64,000 nt of DNA from Liolophura sinensis (lineage: Eukaryota; Mollusca; Polyplacophora; Chitonida; Chitonidae): positions 59,503,249-59,567,248 of the forward strand of contig NC_088295.1 in assembly GCF_032854445.1 (NCBI RefSeq), given 5' to 3'. The notes under the pieces were generated by a model. It saw only the letters and a program-made list of their open reading frames with translations. It made no database searches and had not been told where the DNA came from. Shown piece after piece: positions 15,701-26,336 of the stretch; the first letter of the stretch is position 1, and the number at the start of each line of letters is the position of its first letter. The position numbers were made by a program, and so were the translations under genes.

Positions 15701-18700
15701 TGTATAATAATTCTGATCAAAAGAGCCAACTTGTGATGATGTTAGATAGAACTTACTAAATATTGAAATGTTTTCCTTGTGTCATATCCTAGGTACATTA
15801 TGTTTATGTATTCATGATATTGTTTGTATTTTTAGTACTTTAACATATAACTTAAGCAATGTAACATATAATGTACTAGATAGTGTAATGAAGGCCTTAA
15901 CCCACCTTCAGCCAGTAACAGTTAGTGTCTGGGGGTTTTTTTCTTCTTTTTTTTTTTCAAAAAAAAAAAATATATGTATATGTTTTATTAGTGTTGTATT
16001 AAATGGTGATGACCTCCCTATCTATTGATCACTTTTTGAAGCTTTAGAACATTGTGCTTGTGTCCATGTGACGTCTCTTTGTTGTTTTTCTGCGTCTGAC
16101 TGATTTTGTCTTTGTGCGTGCCCATCTACCAATGAAACTGCATTTCGATTCTGCTTTTTTAAATGAGAAAAATTTCTAACAAATTGGGAAAAAATTTACA
16201 AGGTCAAATCATGTTTATCCGTTGTTATGGAGAGTTTGTTGTCGCTTCTTTGCTCCAAACTGCTCAAGTACACTTATCTGTAAAAAAAAACTGATCAGAC
16301 TGTACAGTTATCTGTAAAAATCTGATCAAACTGTACAGTTATCTGTGATAATGTGACCAGACTGTACAGTTATCTGTGATAATGTGACCAGACTGTACAG
16401 TTATCTGTAAACATCTGATCAGACTCTTGCATGTGCAGTATATAGTGTTTTCTGACAGATGTTCTCTTAATGTGAAAGACATGCAGCACCTGACTAATCT
16501 TTATGTCCACTGGAAAACTACCATTCAGAATATATTAAGTCGGCATTAAATATTTTTAAAAATTTTTTCAACCCAGTACAAGTTTAGTGAAAGTTCATTT
16601 TGGCACATCTTCAGCACGTTTCCATTATCAAGAGCAAACTGATGTAATGTTTACTCTAGCTTTCTAACGTCAAGTGTATTTTCCATATAACAGTCTAATC
16701 AGTAGCTTATGGCAGATAAAAGTTGTGGATTTCGGTGATGAAGACCCAAGTGATAAATGTAGTTTTCTCGGAAATTGGACATACTGGAAGAATATTTCTT
16801 CCCCTGCTTAAACTGTTGATACAATATGCCTACAAGGAACTCCGGTGACCCTGTTTAAATAGCCTAGCTGCAGACGCACAGCCGGGCTGTTCCTAGCTCA
16901 GGTCGTAGCCTCAGGAAATGGTTGTTATGGTGGATTTGACCCCTATAAAATGTTTATAAAATTACAATAGGATTGTTGTACAGCTAGATTCATTCTCAGT
17001 TCTGAAACAAATGGAAATAACTCTAAGCACCAGTGAGGCTGATCTGAATTTTGTGGTTCAGTTTTTGTAGCGGTGGCTTCTAAGATGAAAGCAGTGCTGA
17101 CCTTGCGGATGTCAGAGAAAGCACTTTGGCTTGAAGACAGCATTTCACTAATTTTTGTGTATTTTATAAAAGAAGAAAAATTATATTATAAGATTTAATT
17201 AATTTTAAGAGTTGTCCTTCATATCATCTTCTCATTTCCATTAACCTTCGACATCCTTAATGAATTTTCCATTGACTCTGATATTTGTTATTTAGAAACT
17301 GCTGACCAAATGCTAAAATGAATGATAAAAATGTAGTTGGGGAGATAAATGCGGTTTGGGCCGAGGCGGCATGCTACTGTCTAACATAATCTGTGATACC
17401 ATCGTTGAATGTTACTCAGTTTGTAATTCAACCGATTTTATATCTGTCATGGTTCATAAATGATACAGACCTGCCATGGCCATGACACTTTGTGAAATGG
17501 CCCTTCTGCTACATGTAGCTACAATTGTTATAAACAATCCCAAAATGATGTCTTATGGAGTAGTTCTGTGTTTTCATGTCACTTGATGTAGTGAATGGGT
17601 GTAGGCTATGTCACAGCTTAGGCTGGACAATCGAGAGCAACATGTTTGATTGGATAAAATTCTCAAGATGGCTGCCCTTTGTGCAGTATCAATTTGTTCT
17701 ACATGTTATTCGGTGAAATGTAATTAAAATAATAAAGCCTGATACTTTTTAGAAAGCTTGCTCATCCTGCTTACAATTGTAGTGTTTTAGACAGATGCTG
17801 TCTTGTCTTTTAAGTTGAACTCTGCATGTAGTCAGGAAATGCAATGCAAAAATTGTTGGTGTACATGGAATAGCCTTGAAATAAGACACATTGAAATTTT
17901 TCACCTTTTTTTGTATTGTAAGTAAGAAGAAATAATAATATGTTAAAGTGCTATGTGCTCATGGCACTTTTTCTTTAGCATATGTTCCCTGTATTGTCAT
18001 TGTTGTAGTCCTGTGTTTTCTGATGACAGATTTGTCCTCGATGGCACTGGAAGCAGAGAGGACTATCAAGGAGAAGACCCACCGTCGTAAGGGAAGCCGT
18101 GGAGGGATAGATCTCCCCACCCTCAGGCCACTCCCACGCTCACTCACCTTTGACATGAAGTAAGAAAGTCCATGGGGGTTACTCAGTTATTCACACGCTT
18201 TGGAGGCTCTTGTTTGCAGGAAGCCAAAACGTGCATGGACTTGCTCTGACAAACACTGTAACCTGATGAATTCTCAGAGATTTAAGAAGATTACAAATCT
18301 GGGTTTCGTAGCAGACATTTGTTTACTAAATTATCAACCATAATGAATGTTAATAAACCCTTTCATGAGATATTTTTGTTGTGGTTTAACAAAGTAATAA
18401 CAAAAATTCAATTGGGTTTGTGCTGATCAATTGTTTGCCCCAAAATCTGTGGTATAATGTCTTTAAAACAAAGCCAACAAAGTATTTTCATATCTATTTC
18501 TCTAAGTATGTATCAGATTGAGTACAAATGAATTTGTACCAAAAACAAATTGCTATTTTCTTTTAGGAATGTCCAGCAAATGAGTGATATAAAAACAGAT
18601 GTTGGGTATGCTCGAGCCTTTGTCAGGCTGGCTCTGGAGAAGAAGATGCTATCAGCTCATTTGAAGGAACTTTTGTCTGACACTGAGCTGCTCCGGTAAG

Positions 18701-21700
18701 CATTAGGAGGTGATGTGGTGAATGGTTCTGTTTGCAGGGGGACCCAACATTTTTATTTTACCTAATTCGTCAACCTTTCCTCATATGTAAGAGCAACTTT
18801 CCGTACTTTTACAATTAGCATTACACTGTTTAATATGTCACTTTTACAGAAGCCTTTATAAGCGGTATGCCTTCCTGCGGTGTGAGGATGAGAGGGAGCA
18901 GTTCTTATTCCACCTGCTGTCCTTAAACGCCGTTGACTATTTCTGCTTTACCAACACCTTTGCCAACACCAGTAAGTAATTTATTTCATCTTTATTCGCC
19001 TTCATGTTTTAGACCTTAATTTGTCCACAGTGTTGTTTTGTCTGAAGCAATTCATCCCCGGACCAGTAAGGACAGACTAGCCTTTGATTCACTAGTACAC
19101 ACAATGTGCAGGTTCAATTCCAGCGATGGACAGGGTAGTTTGAAATTTCCCCACTCTTACTTTTAGTGATGCCTTGGTGTCAGTTAGTTGTCAGCAACAC
19201 TCTTGTGGCCGTTTGTGGAAGACCACGTGTATTCCACCAGTAGGGTATCCATGTGTATATAATCATGTGCATGAGATGGGAGAAAGGCCAAAAGTAACTT
19301 GCCAAAGGTCGGTGGTTTACCACGGGCAGTCTGGTTTCCTCTAACCTTAAAAAAAAACATAACCTCCATCATATAAGTGAAAAATTCTTCACTATCTTTT
19401 TCAGCAACAAACAAATGAATGAATAATTTAAACCCACCTCATATTGGTTGTTCTTTGATTATAAGCACAGGTGCTTGAATCCAGTTGGCATGCCATATAC
19501 CAGCCTCCTACATAATATAAGAAGTAAAGGTATGAAACGACTCTCGGCCGGCACCACCCAGTGTCTCTGAAATTCAAGAAATAAAGCCTTCAACACCTCC
19601 AGCTTTTCCACTCATTTCCTAACGTGGAGCTATTATCTGCTTGAATCCACCATTAGTATTTCCAAATCAATTGTATGTTGTCCCAGTGGCACTTGTATGT
19701 GTTATCTGAGCTAATAAGACATCTGTCGTGTCCACTCGACATCTTGCTTAGACTAGAAATTTGTCTCTATTGGGGTTCTCTCCCTATACAAGGGAGATAA
19801 CATAGCGACAGTTTAGAAGTAATTTTAAGTAAATTGCGTTGAAGCATGTACAAATTTTGTATGTTTATTTACAGTGGTGTCCTACAGGGTGATGATCTTT
19901 CCTAGCACTAAGATGGGCTCTCAGACCAGTGCTAACCCCTGGGTGAATGTGGCAGGTCACCTGGGGGAGACAGGTGTGGTGGAGATACCTAAAGGCCTGC
20001 TGGAGTTTACTATACAGGTAAGTCTCATCTACAGTACACAGGGTTATTATCTTCCCCAGTGGTAACCTCTGTTTGAATGTGGTGGGTCACCTGAGGGAGA
20101 CAGGTGTGGGTGGAGATACCTAAAGATCTGCTGGAGATACCTACATGTAAAAGCATATTCTGATTATTGTGTGTTGAGTGATAGAATTATACTGCAAAGG
20201 TGAAACACCTAGCGACTTGCATGTAGAGGAGTTTGATGTTTATGAAATTCTTCAGAATCTTGACACTGCTAAAGCTGTTGGTCCTAACAGTATTACCCCT
20301 AAGCTGTTAAAGGAGGGAAAAGATACCCTCACTCCTTATTTAACGCGTTTTTTTTTTTTAAATTATTCACTGGAAAGCAAACAGTTCCCTTCTGCATGCA
20401 AAATAGCAAATGTTACACTCATTCATAAAGGAGATGACCGGCATAATGTTGGTAATTATAGACCAGTTTCACATTTTAGCTGAGTCAGTAAAATCTTTGG
20501 GAAGGTAATATTTAAATATGTTTATGAATACTTTAGTAATGCTATTTCTCCAGCCCAGTATAGATTTCTGCCAAACAGGTCTACTGTTGTACAAATACTC
20601 CATATCTATTTTATCCAGCTAAAACACTGGATTATGGCAAAGAAGTTTATTTTGTAATTTTTGATGTCTCAAAGGCTTTTGATCGTGTATGGCTTAGTGG
20701 CCTACTCACCAAATTGAAGTCATGTGGTATAGACGGTGGGTTACATTGACGGTTTAAAAGTTACTTGACTAGATATCAGCAGAGGGTTGTCCTCAGTGAA
20801 ATCTGTCTTCTTTGTATACTGGCGTTCCCCAAGGTTCAGTTCTCGGGCCACTGTTATTTCTAGTCATTAATGATATTCCTTCACCTCTGCTAAACAATAT
20901 TAAATTGTTTGCTGATGACACATGTTTATATGTTATCTCAGACAATGTATTACACTGTGCTATCAGTGACTCTATTAATAATGATTTAAGTAAAATTGAT
21001 TAGTGGGCTAACAGTGGTTGGTTAATTTTAACCCACAAAAACACAAATCTCTCCTTGTCTGCTGGCAGAGATGTCGTTCATCACTTAACTGTAAATCTGT
21101 CGGTTCAATGATTGAGGCGTGCACTGAACCCATAAACACTTAAGAGTAATGTTAACATAGAATGATCATATCTACCTGTTACTTACCACTCCACAAAAAG
21201 AAGTTCTCTCTTTTCCCAGGACTTAGGTATATACAGGAGAGAAAATGTCTTGATATTATGTACAAAAGTTTCTTACGTCCGAGTATAAAATATGTAGATG
21301 TCGTGTGGAATAAATTGACAGAATCTGATGTAAACCAACTGGATAAAAATTCTGAAAGATACAATTTGAATAATAACAGGCCTAACTTCAAGTGCATGTA
21401 CGGAGTTGTTACACGAGAAATCTGGACTACTGCAGCTTCATACGTCGTGAGATACATCACCTTTCTACTCTTCATAAAATAGTAAATAACTAAATTCCAT
21501 GTCTCTCTTGTCATATTCCCCAAACAAGGCTTGAACGTAACCCATATCCAAGTAGGAATCCACCTCAGTTAACAACCTTCTCCTGTAGAACAGAACTATT
21601 CAAAAAGTCCTTTTTCCCAGCAAGGGTGGTTGACTGGGATAACTTACCATATGACATAAAACCAGTTCAAGCTACAAATATCTTTAGTTGTAAGGTTAAA

Positions 21701-24700
21701 AATTACTTTAAAAGATTTCAGCCTCCAAAATGGTAGTATGTTGGAGAAAGGCATTTAAATATACTCTTTAGCCTTATGCCAACTGCTGAATGGGTGTAGT
21801 TCATTGAACAGGAATCTATTTCTTAATTACGTCTCAGATTCCACTGCCTGTCAATGGATTAATTTTGATGAGTCAGCTGATCACTTTTTGATGAGTCAGC
21901 TGATCACTTTTTGATGAGTCAGCTGATCATGTTTTGATGCACTGTCCATTGTTTATTGCTCATAGAGAAGTTATGATGGCTATAATAAAAGTGTCTGGAT
22001 ATGATGGAGAGATTAACACTTCCTTTATTGTATGGCCAACATGATGTCTGTATAAAAATCAACGAGGCGATTATTTAGAGTGTTGGTAAAATGATTAAAG
22101 GCACTGAATGCCTTGTGTAATATCTATATTTGTATATGTATACCTGGCTCTGTAGCTAACAAAGTACACATAATATTTTTCCTCATATCTGTTTTACATG
22201 ATTGGACTTATCTGCCCATGGTAAATGTTTGCACTTTAAACTGTGTGATGGCTGCCACACTGTGATTCTCCTACTGTTAAGTCAGTTGAATATATAGTTT
22301 TCTTCCCATTAGTTAACTTAATGTTATTGTAATCCAGTTGTCTCTGCATAGGTAAACAGAGCAATACAATAAGTATTATGCTTGCTTTTGATCCGTAATC
22401 CAAATAAAGTATGTTTAAAACAAAATTATACTTTTTGTGAAGCCTTGAAACTGGACAATCCAACCAATAAATTTTTGACTCCAAAATCGAATTAAACATG
22501 AATAAATTGCAATGAAAGTTGCTCTTTCATATGTGAAAAGGTTGAGGAATTAAGGTACACTGTGTAGTATCAAACCAATAATATCTGTCTGAATATGTTA
22601 ATTTTCTCCAAATTTTGTGATTATGTGTTTGCTGAAGTTTAACACAAAATGGTCCTTTGGTTTGTCCAGAAAACAAAATGGCTGCAGTAGGCTATTATAT
22701 ACATTCCCAGTGTTCATTTACGTTCCATTATTTTAAGAGCATCAAAATAAATATACAGCAGTGAAAGACATTGTACTATAAAGGATGGTTTTTAACATTT
22801 TTATTTTGCACTTAAAACTGCTATTACATTAATACAAAAGAAGTTCTGCTATTTATTCCGTCAGCATGGTCACGTTTGATTCTGAATCTCTTAAAACTTT
22901 AATACACGTCTTATTATTATAAAACAGTCATTCCCAGGTGATGTTCATGCAACACATTTTCCAATTTTGATTGTAAATATGTCTGTGGTATTTGGATGGT
23001 TTGATAATTTTGATTAACTTCTGTACCTGTAACGCAGTCTTCAGCTTGATACATGTTTTCTGTTGTAGCACAAGAACCTGGGTGTACTGACCACTCTGCG
23101 TATAGGTCATGATAACGGGGGCATGACTCCAAGATGGATGGTGGAGCACGTGCTGGTTAGGAATGAGCTGACAGGACATGCTTACAAGTGAGTCAACTTG
23201 GCTGAAGACGCTGCCCACTAAACCTTTCAGAAGTACACATTGCAGCAGTGACTTTTCTGGCAGTCTGTATAGATGTAGGAGCAAAACAGAAAGCCAAAAA
23301 ATGAAGGGAAAAAAGGATTATTTTACATTAGCTCCCCAACCATGTAGAAGCAGTACAGTTTTAACGGTGTCATAGGTTGACTGAGTGTTTAATAATTGGT
23401 ATTTGACAATCATGAACGAGTGATTTAGTCACTGACCTCCATGTAAACAGTCCTACCAATGCGATTTAAATTAGACATTTAAAAGTTTCTTTTCAGTATG
23501 CACCGGATGAAAGTTTAAGGGATATGAACAAATGGATATAAAAAGACAGCATTTAGGTGGCATCATGGTAGTGAAGAATTTCTTACCATCTAGTAATAAA
23601 ATTGCTGATGTTTTCTTCATGGTAAAATATACATTATAAAAGTAAGAAATTATTTAATGTTGCTTGATGTATCCTGCAGATTCCCATGTGGACGCTGGCT
23701 GGGTAAAGGGGTAGATGATGGCAGCATAGAGAGGTTACTGGTGGCTGAGCTTGTGCCTCAGAAAGTAGCCACTGATACAGAAGGTAATTTATAGTTAACG
23801 TTTTACCTCCAGCAGCTTTGACAGAAGGGTATTGTCCTAATTATGTATGTACATTTGCCCGTTTCTGAATTGTCTTGAGGACCGATTCATGTACATACAT
23901 TTGTCCGTTTTCAAAATGTATTGAGAACAGATTCATATATATATATATATATATACATGTATATTTGGGATGGAACAAGTCTTAAAGACTTTATTGTCCA
24001 TCCCTCTGTTATGAATTAAAACAGTTATATAAATATGGCAAATCATGTAAATGAAATCAAATGTATCCTCATTAAATATTGGCGGATTTGTTTTTCTCTA
24101 CCCCTTAAGTTAGGCTGTTTATGATGAAATTTGTCGAACAGTATTTTAATAACCTTTCTAGCAGTCAGAAATAAGATTTGGGTTTGTATTGTATCTCCAA
24201 AGCTGATCAGACAAATCCATACATGAATTTACAGGTTCATTTTAGACTCATAGCTCTAGACATGTAAACAGTGTCTTCAAGACTTGATCAATATTTGTGA
24301 TTTGTCAGACTCTTTTTGTGATGAGATGAAAAGCCAGGTCATTCATTTTGTTGGGGTGTTCTCAAGAAAGCAAACATGTCACTGGCAAGCCTGTGCATCA
24401 AAGGGAAAATAAGTGTTGATCTGGTCACCTTTTTTTTAGCTGTGTAGAAGGAAAAATGACAGATGATTAAATGATCAAACGATTAAATGTCAGAGACAGG
24501 TGGAATCATTGAGCTGTCCAAGTTTGTTCTGGAAGCTTGTTACATGCCATTGTTGTATGATTTTGCCTCCTACATTTCTTGTCATTCTTGTCTTGTGAAC
24601 AGATCTGTTGACGAGTTGTAGAACGCCCCCTCGGTGCCGTTCACCCAGTGTACCTCGTGGTTCCACGGAGGCAGGTAATGAAGCCTTAGGGTACTTCAGT

Positions 24701-26278
24701 TATTTTGTTTATTCATTGGTGTGTAAAGCCATATTCCAGAATTTCTCACCTGTCCTGTGGTCATCAGTTTTATTGGCGGAGCAAGCCGGAGAGCCCAGGG
24801 TAAACTACAAACTAAAACTTTCCCATGTATGACATACACATTGATTTAAGACAAGTTGTCTTAAATGAGGATTAGACCATATGAACCTTGTCAACCATTG
24901 ATTCTCACCAAAATCCTCTTGAAGAGTGAGATTAGGGATGGAAAGTCCCTTTCCATTACACCCACATCTTATGTGTCCTAGCAAATCACAAGATAACCGT
25001 CTTGGCTACTCAGCTCGAATGGATAGTAAATTTAACTTATCAAAAGGAAAAGTATTGAAGCTACTAACCGTAACATGATATAGAGTTTTGTTGGAATAAA
25101 CATAAAAAGTTGTGCGCAAATGACTGAGTTTGTTGTGTTGATCATGGTGTTAAATGCTGCTCATTTTTCTTTTCTCAGCTAACAACATCCCCGAATTACA
25201 GGAAATGTTGGGACATGCAGTTAACAACATTGTCAAACACTTTTACAAACCTGAGAAAGAGGTAAGGCTCATTCGTTGCTGTATATTTCTCCAACATTGT
25301 TAAGGATGATGAAGATTTCTGTTATGATTTTTATTTCTGAAAGGACTGTTCTGTTCTGGATTTGATCGTTATTTTTGTTCTGTATTTTCTGTTCACAGGT
25401 ATATAATGTACCTGGTGTCAGCTCATACATATTCAAGAGTATGGCATATATCTACACTATTTTTGTAACAATTTATTACAGAGAACTTGGTTTTCACTTT
25501 TATTTCATTATTTCATTTCACTGTTTCTCTAATTTGTGATAAATGTATATTGTTATCTTTCACACAGCTCAGTGTAGAGATTAAGTGTCCTGATTCTTTC
25601 CGTACAAAATATTTCATGTCTTTACATTTGTCTCACACAGTCTGTAGCTGCAGAATGCTTTCTGTATTTTCAGAGGGGCAACTTAACTTATTTACTGTGT
25701 GGAGAGAAAGGTCTAGTCAACTGTTTGGAAGCAGTATTCTTATGTGGATTTCGATCTTCTCGTCTTTTTAGAAACAAATTCTTCATTTGGGATTATTTGG
25801 GTAGGTTATATATTCCTGACCGTAAAAATACGTTGATACTAAATTTTAAATAATAAACTATGATTGTAAGTTACATGCTTCTTTTAGTTAATGCTTTCTA
25901 ATAGATGTATATAAATTTGTAAATGGTACATCCTCCCAAGGAAAGACAATGCTTCAACTTGCCTTTGGTACCCTATTGTAATGAAAAGTAATGTTTGGCT
26001 GATCCTATGACATTGGAAAGAAATGTAAATTTCTGACGTTTTGTGAGAAATTTAAAGTTTCTGTGCAAGTTACCTCACCACTTGCTACCATTACTCAGTA
26101 ATTGTCTTGTCATTTCTCTTAATGTTGAAAGATTAAACTACATGCATTTCAAATTGTTGACTTCGGGAACTGTTAAGCTTATAGCCAAGGGCTTAGCATG
26201 CTAAGGTAGCAGGGTGACTCAGGAGCCCCTCACTGGTGTCATCAGTGTGAGTACAAGTCCTCTCTTGTCGATCATGGG

Positions 26279-26336
<58 letters not shown>

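Larger units (their letters stand above)
12206..18029 (+). other. 5.8-kb intron with no further exon seen
   Basis: Contains an A run (13188-13205), a MITE (14233-14452), a T/A tract (15944-15972) and a 31-bp minisatellite (16270-16427). No coding segment with convincing splice sites was found. Confidence 0.6.

Noticed and set aside
16270-16427. Regular direct repeats resembling a CRISPR array
   Set aside because: The repeats are contiguous with no unique spacers and lie in a eukaryotic intron.
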